From positions 1 to 8,112 of the forward strand of contig JAGWVG010000071.1 of NCBI GenBank assembly GCA_018970965.1: 8,112 bases of DNA. The letters run 5' to 3'. The position numbers were made by a program, and so were the translations under genes. Source of the DNA: Alphaproteobacteria bacterium. Its GTDB lineage: Bacteria > Pseudomonadota > Alphaproteobacteria > Sphingomonadales > Sphingomonadaceae. The notes under the pieces are model-generated. The model was not told the DNA's origin. It searched no databases and was given only the letters and a program-made list of their open reading frames with translations. Below are positions 1 through 7,297 of this stretch, piece after piece (positions within the stretch are counted from its first letter, which is position 1; every line of letters begins with the position of its first letter).

Positions 1-594
1 GAAACGCAGATCAACACATCCCACCCTTATGATGGTCCGCGCAGCCCCGGCACTGTGGGTGTGCCTCTGCCCGGTGTCGAGGTGCGGATCACGGCTCCAG
101 AAACCGATCAGCCCGTGCCACAAGGTGAAACGGGGATGATTGAAGTGCGCGGGGAAAACCTGTTCACCGGCTATTGGCGCAATGCTGAAAAAACAGCGGC
201 AGATTTGCGCGCGGATGGCTGGTTCATCACGGGGGATCTGGGCCACTTCAATACCGATGGCCAATTGGTGATTGTGGGCCGCGGCAAAGACCTAATCATT
301 TCCGGCGGGCTCAACATCTATCCCAAAGAAATTGAGAGCGAAATTAACGCGCTGCCCGGCGTGACGGAATCCGCCGTCATTGGTGTCCCCCATCCCGATT
401 TTGGGGAAGCCGTGGTCGCCCTGGTGGTCGGCAGCGGCGTGACCGAGGCTGATATTCAATCCGGCCTGGCGGACAGACTGGCACGGTTTAAACAGCCCAA
501 GGCCATATTCATTGTGCAGGACTTGCCCCGCAACACGATGGGCAAAGTGCAAAAGGCGCTGCTGCGCGATACACACGCGCAGCTTTTCACCTAA
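1..594 (+). CDS. matB: Malonyl-CoA synthetase, C-terminal part (cut by left edge)
   Basis: This is the last 197 codons of an ANL-superfamily acyl-CoA synthetase, open from base 1 and ending in TAA at 592-594. MatB enzymes adenylate malonate with ATP and transfer it to CoA, giving malonyl-CoA in the cytosol. The fragment opens with INTSHPYDG followed by GTVGVPLPGVEV, which resembles the stretch after the YGMTET motif in characterised MatB proteins. Next come TGDLG (Asp codon 235-237, the ATP-ribose contact in this superfamily), the hinge GRGKDL, then SGGLNIYPKEIE. The A10 motif PRNTMGKVQK carries the catalytic lysine at 544-546. The malonate-binding N-terminal domain lies outside the window, so malonate specificity rests on overall similarity to MatB recalled from memory. 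A methylmalonyl- or other acyl-CoA ligase of the same clade is the alternative. The gene converges on pepN, and any operon partner such as malonyl-CoA decarboxylase would lie to the left. Confidence 0.88.
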   Translation, partial: ETQINTSHPYDGPRSPGTVGVPLPGVEVRITAPETDQPVPQGETGMIEVRGENLFTGYWRNAEKTAADLRADGWFITGDLGHFNTDGQLVIVGRGKDLIISGGLNIYPKEIESEINALPGVTESAVIGVPHPDFGEAVVALVVGSGVTEADIQSGLADRLARFKQPKAIFIVQDLPRNTMGKVQKALLRDTHAQLFT

Positions 595-600
595 TTGCGC

Positions 601-3177
601 TTATCCTGCCAAACTTTTTGACGCCTGCTCAAAAACATCTTTGCTCAGGTTGGGCGCTGCCAAAATCCGTTCCAACTCAGCCCGCATCAACGCTTGCCGA
701 TTGGCATCAACGCGCTTCCAACGGCCTAAAGGTGGCAACAGCTTGGCTGCAGTCTGCGGATTGATCGGATCGAGTGCCAAAAGTACCTCTGCCAAGAAGC
801 GGTAGCCCGCGCCATCCTTCGCGTGGAAATGCCGCTGGTTCATCGAAAACGACCCAGCCAGCGCGCGAACACGGTTCGGGTTCGCCAATGTGAAATCCGG
901 GTGATCTTTCAACGCGCGCACTGCAGCCAGTGTGTCGTCGCGCGCCGACATGGCCTGCACCGAAAACCATTTATCAATTACCAGAGCATTGTCTTGGTAG
1001 CGGGCGTAAAATTCAGCCAGGGCATCCATGCGCTGCGGCGCGTTACCATTGGCAAGCGTCATCATCGCGGCAAGCCGGTCAGTCATATTATCGGCAGCGT
1101 GGAACTGAGCAAAGCTCATATCCCCCGCACCATCGGCACGCCCGGCGGCGATGTAATTCAGCGCGACATTGCGCAGGCGCCGCGCGCCTTTGGCCTCGGG
1201 TGTGAGGGCAAAGCCTTGCGCCGCGTGCGCCGCATAAGCCGCCTGCCAATGATCGGCCAAGGCGACACCCAAATCACGCCGCAACGCTTCGCGCGCCTGA
1301 TGGATGGCATCCGGGTCGACCATTGCCATTTGGTCACCAATAAAGGCTTCGGACGGCAGCAGCACCGCCTCCCCCACAAAGGCGGCATCGAGCGCATTGT
1401 TGGTCAGCGTCGTGCGCACTGCATCAATCACGGGGCTATGATCCGCGTGCCCAGTCTCCACCGCGCTGATCAGCGTATTGAGCATCAGTTGCTGCATGGC
1501 CTCGTAGCGACCAAAGGGATCATCATCATGCGCGGACAAAAAGGCGAGATCGTCAGCCGTGCGATCCGCCTCAACAATGACAGGCGCTGAGAAGCCGCGA
1601 TTGATCGAAAGCACCGAGCGGCTATGGCCCGCCTCTAAAGGCACGCGCATCTCGGGCTGGTCGAGCAGCACCAATTGCTCACCTGCATGTGTGCCCGTTG
1701 ATCGATCAAAGGCCGCGATCCGCAAAGGCAAAACCAGCGCGGGCTTATCCTTTTGCCCCGGCGTGTCAGGTGTCGACTGCGTCAGCACCAACGCATCGCC
1801 CTCCAACCGGGCCGTCACGCGGGGTGTGCCTGCGGTTGAATACCAAAGGCGGAATTGGCCAAGGTCGCGCCCGCTGGCCTCTTCCATCGCGCGGACAAAA
1901 TCTTCGCAGGTTGCCGCCGTGCCATCATGCCGCGCAAAATAAAGATCACAGCCTTTGCGGAAGTCCACGGGCCCCAAAATCGTATGGAGCATACGGATGA
2001 TTTCGGCGCCCTTATTGTAGATGGTGGCCGTGTAGAAATTGGAGATTTCGATATAGCTGTCTGGGCGGATCGGGTGTGCCAATGGCCCCGCATCTTCCGG
2101 GAATTGTGCCGCGCGCAGCACGCGCACATCCTCAATCCGTTTGACGGCGGCCGAGCCTTGATCCGCTGAGAAGCATTGGTCGCGGAAAACCGTGAAGCCT
2201 TCCTTAAGGCTCAACTGAAACCAATCACGACAGGTCACGCGGTTGCCCGACCAATTGTGGAAATATTCGTGCGCGACCACGCCCGCAATCGCATCATAAT
2301 CGGCATCAGTCGCGGTGTCCGGATCAGCCAAGATGTAGCGCGAGTTGAAGATATTCAGGCTTTTGTTCTCCATCGCGCCAAAGTTGAAATCGGCAACTGC
2401 GACAATGTTGAACTGGCCCAAATCATATTCGCGGCCATAGACCTCTTCATCCCACCGCATGCTGGCCTTTAGCGCGTCCATGGCATGCTGCGTTTTGGGC
2501 AGATCAGCCTCAGCCACCCAAATGGCGAGATCAACTGTCTTGCCCGTCATCGTTGTAAACTGATCGCGATTGGCGGAAAGCTGGCCCGCCACCAGCGCAA
2601 ACAAATAGCTGGGCTTGGGGAAGGGGTCGGTCCATTCGGCCCAATGCCGGCCATCAGGAAGCGTGCCCGCAGCGGTGCAATCGCCATTGCCCAACAGCAT
2701 GGGGAAACGTGCCTTATCCGCCGTCATTTTAACGACATATCGGCTCAGCACATCGGGCCGATCGGGGAAGAATGTGATCCGACGAAATCCTTCCGCCTCG
2801 CACTGGGTGCACAGCAACCCGCCAGAGGCATAAAGGCCCATTAATTGCGTATTGGCCTCGGGTACAATCTCGACTTCGGTTTCCACAATCGCCTGCGCGC
2901 CCGTCAGCGCGATGACGAGAGCGCCGTCCTCCACTCTCCAGCTGGAACACACCTGCCCATCGACACGCACCAAAAGCGGCGTCAGCCCATCGCCATCCAG
3001 CCGCAATGGCCGATCATGCACACCATTGCGCGTGACTGACAGCGTGGCACGCACCCGCGTCTTTGCTGGATCCAAATCAAAATCGAGCGCGATATTGGGC
3101 ACCAGCCAATCAGGCGGCGTATAATCTTCCCGGCGGATAAGGGCAGGCGTGGCGGCAGCGTGTTGGGCGTCTAACAT
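601..3177 (-). CDS. pepN: Aminopeptidase N (M1 family zinc metallopeptidase)
   Basis: A cytosolic exopeptidase that removes N-terminal residues from peptides. From ATG at 3177 the protein has 858 residues, close to E. coli PepN (870). An in-frame GTG at 3222 would add 15 residues; motif numbers below count from that GTG. The zinc site is complete: HEYFH at 318-322 with the third ligand Glu341 in LKEGFTVF. The substrate-binding GAMEN motif is at 282-286, and the transition-state tyrosine is probably Tyr402 in TATIYNKGAE. The order follows the family: N-terminal beta domain (including CEAEGFR), thermolysin-like catalytic domain, small beta domain, C-terminal helical domain. There is no signal peptide. 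I chose the ATG because MLDA leads into the conserved RREDY segment at about the family's usual distance, although neither start has a clear Shine-Dalgarno sequence. The GTG overlaps the priA stop by four bases (GTGA), so coupled translation from it is possible. The gene sits directly behind priA and is probably co-transcribed with it. Confidence 0.95.
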   Translation of the reverse strand: MLDAQHAAATPALIRREDYTPPDWLVPNIALDFDLDPAKTRVRATLSVTRNGVHDRPLRLDGDGLTPLLVRVDGQVCSSWRVEDGALVIALTGAQAIVETEVEIVPEANTQLMGLYASGGLLCTQCEAEGFRRITFFPDRPDVLSRYVVKMTADKARFPMLLGNGDCTAAGTLPDGRHWAEWTDPFPKPSYLFALVAGQLSANRDQFTTMTGKTVDLAIWVAEADLPKTQHAMDALKASMRWDEEVYGREYDLGQFNIVAVADFNFGAMENKSLNIFNSRYILADPDTATDADYDAIAGVVAHEYFHNWSGNRVTCRDWFQLSLKEGFTVFRDQCFSADQGSAAVKRIEDVRVLRAAQFPEDAGPLAHPIRPDSYIEISNFYTATIYNKGAEIIRMLHTILGPVDFRKGCDLYFARHDGTAATCEDFVRAMEEASGRDLGQFRLWYSTAGTPRVTARLEGDALVLTQSTPDTPGQKDKPALVLPLRIAAFDRSTGTHAGEQLVLLDQPEMRVPLEAGHSRSVLSINRGFSAPVIVEADRTADDLAFLSAHDDDPFGRYEAMQQLMLNTLISAVETGHADHSPVIDAVRTTLTNNALDAAFVGEAVLLPSEAFIGDQMAMVDPDAIHQAREALRRDLGVALADHWQAAYAAHAAQGFALTPEAKGARRLRNVALNYIAAGRADGAGDMSFAQFHAADNMTDRLAAMMTLANGNAPQRMDALAEFYARYQDNALVIDKWFSVQAMSARDDTLAAVRALKDHPDFTLANPNRVRALAGSFSMNQRHFHAKDGAGYRFLAEVLLALDPINPQTAAKLLPPLGRWKRVDANRQALMRAELERILAAPNLSKDVFEQASKSLAG

Positions 3178-3218
3178 AGGGCTGATGTAGGGCTGGATGT
3201 GGAGCGGGGAAAGACCCG

Positions 3219-5384
3219 TCACACAAAACTATAGGGATCAATATCCACGCTCACGCGCACGCTGCGCGGCCAATCAAGCGCGCCCAGCCAATCGCGCAGC
3301 ACATTCTGGACATCAAGCGTGCGCCGCGCATGAACCAAGAGCCGCTGGCGATGCCTGCCGCGCAGCATGGCCAGTGGCGCAGGGGCCGGGCCATAGACGT
3401 CCATGCCCTCCACCTCAGGCGCGGCTTGGCCAATCATCCGCGCAACCTCTTCGGCCTGTTTCAGATTTTCGGACGAAATGACGATGCCCGCAAAGCGGCC
3501 AAAGGGCGGCGCGTTGGCCATACGCCGCGCCTCAGTTTCTGCACTGTAAAAACTTTCCGCATCGCCCGAAACCAATGCCCGCATCACAGGCGCATCCGGC
3601 TCATGCGTTTGCAGATAGACATGGCCGGGCTTGACCCCGCGACCCGCCCGGCCTGCAACTTGCATGATCTGTTGAAAGCTGCGTTCCGCCGCGCGCAAAT
3701 CGCCACCCTGCAAGCCCAAATCCGCATCGACCACGCCCACCAGCGTCAAATTGGGAAAGTGATAGCCTTTGGTGACAAGCTGTGTGCCAATCACAATATC
3801 AATATCGCCAGCCTCCATCCGGCCTACAAATTCCGCCGCCTTCGCTGGCGACCAGAGCGTATCTGAGGTGACAATGGCGCGCCGGGCTTCAGGAAAGAGA
3901 ATGCCCACTTCATCTGAAATGCGTTCTACCCCCGGCCCACAGGCGACCAGCGCGTCTTCCTCACAACACTCCGGACACGCCCGCGGCGGCGGCTCTACAT
4001 GGCCGCAATGATGACATTGGAGGCGATTGGTCAGGCGGTGTTCCACCATCCATGCCGTGCAATGGGGGCATTGGAAACGATGCCCGCAATGGCGGCATAA
4101 TGTCAGCGGCGCAAAACCACGGCGGTTGAGGAAAAGCAGGGCTTGTTCGCCGCGCGCCAAAGTCTGCGTCATGGCAGCAACAAGCGGCGGGGCCAACCAG
4201 CGCCCCCGATCGGGCGGGGTTTGCACCAGATTGATCGCCGTTACATCGGGCATTTGCGCCGCCCCATAACGGCCCGGCAATTTGATTTCCCGATAGCGGC
4301 CTTGGGCAACTTGTTGGCGTGTTTCAATCGCAGGCGTCGCGGTGGCGAGAACGACGGGAATTTTTTCAAAATGCCCACGCATCACAGCCGCATCACGCGC
4401 ATGATATTGCACGCCATCTTCTTGCTTGAAGCTGGTTTCATGCGCTTCGTCGACCACAATTAGCCCGAGATTATGATAGGGCAAATAAAGCGCTGAGCGC
4501 GCACCAACGGTGACCAGCGCCTCCCCCGTTGCAATGGCACGATAGGCCCGGCGGCGTTGCGATTGGCGCAAGTCTGAATGCCAGGCGACAGGCGCATGGC
4601 CAAAACGATCCATGAAGCGCCGCAGAAAAGGCTCAGTCAGTGCAATTTCTGGCAAGAGGACAAGCGTCTGCCGGCCCTGTCGCAGCGCCTCTGCCACAGC
4701 TTCAAAATAGACTTCGGTCTTGCCAGAGCCTGTGACGCCATCGAGCAGCACGGGTGCAAAATCTTGCGCGCGCACCATCTCAACCAATTGGTCCGCCGCA
4801 GCCCGTTGGACATCGGACAAAATGGGCAGGGCAAAACCGGGGTCTGGCGCGACAAATGGCGTATCAAGCGCAACTTCAATGCCCTCAATCACGCCCGCCT
4901 TCACAAGGCCACGGATCACGCCCTCAGAGACATCTGCAATTTCAGCGAGTTCGCGAATCAAGCCTTGGCGTTCGCCAATGCGTTCAATCGCTTGCGCACG
5001 TTGCGGCGTCAGCTTGTCGAGGCTTTTGCCCGACAGGCGATATTCCATCACTGTCCGCCCGCCTTCCAGTGCTGCAGCCGACGACAAGGCCATGCGCAGC
5101 ACCGCTTGCGGGGGGCTGAGATAATAATCTGCCGTCCACTCAATTAAACGGCGCAGCGGCGCACCCAAAGGCGGCAGATCATAGACGTCCAGCACATTGC
5201 GCAGCCGGTTATCGCCCACGGTTTCGGTAGGCAGCGCCTCTTCTTCCCAAGCAACGCCCACCATCTCGCGCGGGCCCAAGGGCACGCGGACCAGACTGCC
5301 CGGTTCCACCGCCATGCCGTGCGGCACACGATAGTCAAGCGGACCCAAAGCGGGGTTGGTATGCAGGATGCGAACACGCGCCAT
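3219..5384 (-). CDS. priA: Primosomal protein N', replication-restart helicase PriA
   Basis: A superfamily 2, 3'-to-5' DNA helicase that recognises abandoned replication forks and starts reloading of the replicative helicase. The product has 721 residues; E. coli PriA has 732. Residues 1 to about 100 form the DNA-binding domain (LDYRVP, then VRVPLGPREMVGV). Helicase motifs follow: Walker A GVTGSGKTE with Lys222, LLPEIALT near 243-250, DEAH at 312-315, TATP at 348-351, GTQLVTKGYHFP near 533-544, and QVAGRAGRG at 575-583. Eight cysteines typical of the two PriA zinc sites are all present: 430, 433, 439, 442, 457, 460, 470 and 473. The frame stays open up to 5681, but I chose ATG at 5382-5384. 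The MARVRILHTN start matches the family, a G-rich Shine-Dalgarno-like run lies just upstream, and the longer form would run through gatC and encode low-complexity, non-homologous sequence. The gene is divergent from gatCAB and its stop overlaps a possible pepN start. Confidence 0.96.
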   Translation of the reverse strand: MARVRILHTNPALGPLDYRVPHGMAVEPGSLVRVPLGPREMVGVAWEEEALPTETVGDNRLRNVLDVYDLPPLGAPLRRLIEWTADYYLSPPQAVLRMALSSAAALEGGRTVMEYRLSGKSLDKLTPQRAQAIERIGERQGLIRELAEIADVSEGVIRGLVKAGVIEGIEVALDTPFVAPDPGFALPILSDVQRAAADQLVEMVRAQDFAPVLLDGVTGSGKTEVYFEAVAEALRQGRQTLVLLPEIALTEPFLRRFMDRFGHAPVAWHSDLRQSQRRRAYRAIATGEALVTVGARSALYLPYHNLGLIVVDEAHETSFKQEDGVQYHARDAAVMRGHFEKIPVVLATATPAIETRQQVAQGRYREIKLPGRYGAAQMPDVTAINLVQTPPDRGRWLAPPLVAAMTQTLARGEQALLFLNRRGFAPLTLCRHCGHRFQCPHCTAWMVEHRLTNRLQCHHCGHVEPPPRACPECCEEDALVACGPGVERISDEVGILFPEARRAIVTSDTLWSPAKAAEFVGRMEAGDIDIVIGTQLVTKGYHFPNLTLVGVVDADLGLQGGDLRAAERSFQQIMQVAGRAGRGVKPGHVYLQTHEPDAPVMRALVSGDAESFYSAETEARRMANAPPFGRFAGIVISSENLKQAEEVARMIGQAAPEVEGMDVYGPAPAPLAMLRGRHRQRLLVHARRTLDVQNVLRDWLGALDWPRSVRVSVDIDPYSFV

Positions 5385-5392
5385 AGCCCCCC
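5385..5392 (-). promoter_or_regulatory. Probable ribosome binding site of priA
   Basis: On the minus strand six Gs (5392-5387) followed by CT come directly before the priA ATG. The run is G-rich and purine-like but not a textbook AGGAGG, and the spacing of two bases is short. It supports the ATG at 5384 mainly because no other candidate start in the region fits the family alignment. Confidence 0.35.
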
Positions 5393-5440
5393 GATAGAGG
5401 CTCAATCGCTTTGGGTGAAGCGGCGAATGCCCGCCCGCTG

Positions 5441-5453
5441 GCTTGCAGCAAGC
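5441..5453. repeat. Perfect inverted repeat in the priA/gatC intergenic region
   Basis: The sequence GCTTGCAGCAAGC has two 6-base arms (GCTTGC / GCAAGC) around a single central A. One mismatched pair (G5440/A5454) followed by two matched pairs extends it to an imperfect 19-base symmetric site. It lies 56 bases upstream of the priA ATG and 74 bases upstream of the gatC ATG. A one-base centre is too tight for an RNA hairpin loop, so a dimeric protein-binding site is the more natural reading. That is inference only; I do not recognise the operator. Confidence 0.4.
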
Positions 5454-5516
5454 AAGGCCCCCTGCTAGGCGCCGAGGCAGATCGTGCATCGACACACCCC
5501 CAATTGCCAGAAGCTC

Positions 5517-5522
5517 TAAGGA
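5517..5522 (+). promoter_or_regulatory. Ribosome binding site of gatC
   Basis: TAAGGA lies five bases before the ATG at 5528. This good Shine-Dalgarno match fixes the gatC start and argues against the longer in-frame TTG start at 5411, which would add 39 residues unlike the family. Confidence 0.7.
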
Positions 5523-5527
5523 AACCC

Positions 5528-5815
5528 ATGTCCGTTGACTCTGCAACTGTCCGCAAAATTGCCTCTTTGGCGCGCATCGCTGTGAGCGACGCCCAAGTGG
5601 AGGCGATGGTGCCGGAACTGAACAATATTCTCGGCTGGATTGAACAGCTGGGTGAGGTGGATACCTCCGCCGTTGCCCCAATGACGGCTGTCATCCCCAA
5701 TACGCTGCGCCTGCGCGACGATGCTGTCACAGATGGCGACGTGCGCGATGCCGTGCTGAAAAATGCTCCTCAGGCTGAACATGGCTTTTTCGCCGTGCCG
5801 AAGGTGATTGAATAA
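5528..5815 (+). CDS. gatC: Asp-tRNA(Asn)/Glu-tRNA(Gln) amidotransferase subunit C
   Basis: The small subunit of the GatCAB amidotransferase. It wraps around the GatA-GatB interface and stabilises the complex; it has no catalytic residues of its own. The product has 95 residues, normal for the family. Family features are visible: an N-terminal helical segment beginning [17 protein letters not shown], then the [18 protein letters not shown] helix and linker, a proline-containing stretch [17 protein letters not shown], and the conserved C-terminal tail FFAVPKVIE. The start ATG follows a good Shine-Dalgarno sequence. The stop codon TAA shares its last A with the gatA ATG (TAATG), so gatA translation is probably coupled to gatC. 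This is the first gene of the gatCAB cluster, and its promoter is expected in the 143-base region shared with divergent priA. Confidence 0.95.
   Translation: MSVDSATVRKIASLARIAVSDAQVEAMVPELNNILGWIEQLGEVDTSAVAPMTAVIPNTLRLRDDAVTDGDVRDAVLKNAPQAEHGFFAVPKVIE
5801..5806 (+). promoter_or_regulatory. Ribosome binding site of gatA inside the gatC 3' end
   Basis: AAGGTG lies eight bases before the gatA ATG at 5815, within the last codons of gatC (Lys-Val of the conserved PKVIE tail). It supports the gatA start and, with the TAATG overlap, suggests reinitiation by ribosomes finishing gatC. Confidence 0.5.
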
Positions 5816-7296
5816 TGACAAAGCTGACTGATCTGGGCGTTGCGGCGCTGCGCGATGGCTTTCGGGCGGGCGATTTCTCTGCCCGCGAAGTTGCAGTTGC
5901 GTTTAACGACGCTGTGGCCGCCGCAAAGCCGCTCAACGCGTTCATCGTAGAAACGCCCGACCATGCCCTGGCTGCCGCCGATGCCGCAGATGCGGACCGC
6001 GCCTCTGGCAATCTTAAGCCGCTTTCCGGCGTGCCGATTGGCATGAAAGATTTGTTCGCCACCAAGGGCGTGCAGACAACGGCGGCAAGCCATATGCTTG
6101 AAGGCTTTAAGCCGGAATATGAATCGACTGTGTCGGGCAATTTGTGGCGCGCGGGCGCGGGCATGCTGGGCAAGCTCAACCTCGATCAATTCGCCATGGG
6201 CTCGTCCAACGAGACAAGCTATTTCGGCAATGTGATTTCGCCTTGGCGCCGCAATAATGGCGACACCGCAGCGCTTGCGCCGGGTGGGTCTTCAGGCGGT
6301 TCATCATCCGCAATTGCCGCGCGCATTGTGCCGGGGGCAACGGGAACGGACACGGGCGGTTCAATCCGCCAGCCTGCCGCCTTTACAGGCATTTCGGGCA
6401 TTAAGCCAACCTATGGCCGCTGCTCACGCTGGGGCGTGGTGGCGTTTGCGTCGTCGCTTGATCAGGCAGGCCCGATGGCGCGCGATGTGCGAGACTGCGC
6501 AATCTTGCTCGAAAATATGGCAGGCTTTGATGCGAAAGATTCCACTTCGCTGGATCTGCCCGTGCCCAATTGGGAAGCGGCTTTGTCGTCTGATCTCAAG
6601 GGCAAGCGTATTGGCATTCCCAAAGAATATCGCGTCGATGGGATGCCTGCCGAAATTGAAGCTTTGTGGGAACAGGGCATTGCGTGGCTGAAAGATGCCG
6701 GAGCCGAGATTGTCTCAGTCTCTCTGCCGCACACCAAATATGCGCTGCCAGCTTATTACATCATTGCCCCGGCAGAAGCCTCCTCCAACCTCGCGCGCTA
6801 TGATGGCGTGCGCTATGGCCTGCGCGAACTGCCCGATGGTGCAAACCTGCAAGACATGTATGCCGCCACGCGCGCTGCAGGCTTTGGCGATGAAGTAAAG
6901 CGCCGGATTATGATTGGCACCTATGTGCTGTCAGCAGGCTTTTACGATGCCTATTACACGCAAGCTCAAAAGGTCCGCACGCTCATTGCGCAGGATTTTG
7001 ATAAGGCTTGGGAAAGCTGTGATCTTCTCCTGACGCCAACAGCGCCAAGTGCCGCCTTTGGCTTGGGCGAAAAGAGCGCCGATCCGCTCGCCATGTATCT
7101 GAACGATGTGTTCACCGTGCCCACTTCTCTGGCGGGTCTCCCCGCCATGTCGGTGCCCGGTGGGCTCGATGCGCTGGGCTTGCCTTTGGGCCTTCAGGTC
7201 ATTGGCAAGGCGCTTGATGAACAATCCGTCCTCAATGCCAGCCTCGCGCTGGAAGAACGCGCTGGCTTTACCGCGCGTCCGGACAAGTGGTGGTAA
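5815..7296 (+). CDS. gatA: Asp-tRNA(Asn)/Glu-tRNA(Gln) amidotransferase subunit A
   Basis: The glutaminase subunit of GatCAB. It hydrolyses glutamine to release ammonia, which is channelled to GatB to amidate Glu-tRNA(Gln) or Asp-tRNA(Asn). The product has 493 residues and is a complete amidase-signature protein. The Ser-cis-Ser-Lys triad is intact: Lys78 in PIGMKDL, Ser159 in PGGSSGGS, and the nucleophile Ser183 in [11 protein letters not shown]. The 24-residue spacing between the two serines equals that of S. aureus GatA (154/178, from memory). The tract [20 protein letters not shown] and the C-terminal [16 protein letters not shown] and [16 protein letters not shown] segments are typical of GatA rather than of other amidases. 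The start is the ATG overlapping the gatC stop. The stop TAA is one base before gatB. Nothing is truncated or missing. Confidence 0.97.
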   Translation: MTKLTDLGVAALRDGFRAGDFSAREVAVAFNDAVAAAKPLNAFIVETPDHALAAADAADADRASGNLKPLSGVPIGMKDLFATKGVQTTAASHMLEGFKPEYESTVSGNLWRAGAGMLGKLNLDQFAMGSSNETSYFGNVISPWRRNNGDTAALAPGGSSGGSSSAIAARIVPGATGTDTGGSIRQPAAFTGISGIKPTYGRCSRWGVVAFASSLDQAGPMARDVRDCAILLENMAGFDAKDSTSLDLPVPNWEAALSSDLKGKRIGIPKEYRVDGMPAEIEALWEQGIAWLKDAGAEIVSVSLPHTKYALPAYYIIAPAEASSNLARYDGVRYGLRELPDGANLQDMYAATRAAGFGDEVKRRIMIGTYVLSAGFYDAYYTQAQKVRTLIAQDFDKAWESCDLLLTPTAPSAAFGLGEKSADPLAMYLNDVFTVPTSLAGLPAMSVPGGLDALGLPLGLQVIGKALDEQSVLNASLALEERAGFTARPDKWW

Positions 7297-7297
7297 G

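Larger units (their letters stand above)
5385..5527. promoter_or_regulatory. Divergent intergenic region between priA and gatC
   Basis: This 143-base stretch is the only real intergenic sequence in the window and must hold, or lie next to, promoters for both priA-pepN (minus) and gatCAB (plus), unless these lie inside coding sequence. I see no convincing sigma-70 -35/-10 pair on either strand. TTGCAG at 5443-5448 could be a -35 for the gat genes, but the bases 17 later are a poor -10. The region contains a perfect 13-base palindrome at 5441-5453, listed separately. No tRNA, small ORF or riboswitch-like structure is apparent. Confidence 0.5.

Noticed and set aside
577..600. Possible hairpin GCGCA / TGCGC at the matB-pepN junction as a bidirectional terminator
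   Set aside because: The stem is only five pairs with a 14-base loop, and no T-run follows on either strand, so it does not support an intrinsic terminator.
823..1590. 255-codon open frame on the plus strand opposite pepN
   Set aside because: It is fully antisense to a clear pepN, has a basic low-complexity composition rich in Arg, His and Gln, and matches no family I know. Long antisense frames are common in GC-rich coding DNA.
4578..5147. 189-codon open frame on the plus strand opposite priA
   Set aside because: It lies antisense to the conserved PriA N-terminal and helicase region and has shadow-frame composition, with no recognisable domain or upstream signal.
5450..5469. Bulged stem AGCAAGG ... 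CCTGCT next to the palindrome as an attenuator or riboswitch
   Set aside because: The stem is short and bulged with a tiny loop and no terminator T-run or leader peptide. It looks like a chance result of GC-rich sequence.
5411..5527. Upstream TTG start giving gatC 39 extra residues
   Set aside because: The extension is not GatC-like, and a good Shine-Dalgarno sequence (TAAGGA) sits just before the ATG at 5528, which gives a normal 95-residue GatC.
5385..5681. N-terminal extension of priA by 99 residues, running antisense through the start of gatC
   Set aside because: The extra residues resemble no PriA, are Arg/Pro/Cys-rich as expected of an antisense frame, and would cover both the intergenic region and gatC. 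The MARVRILHTN start at 5384 fits the family.
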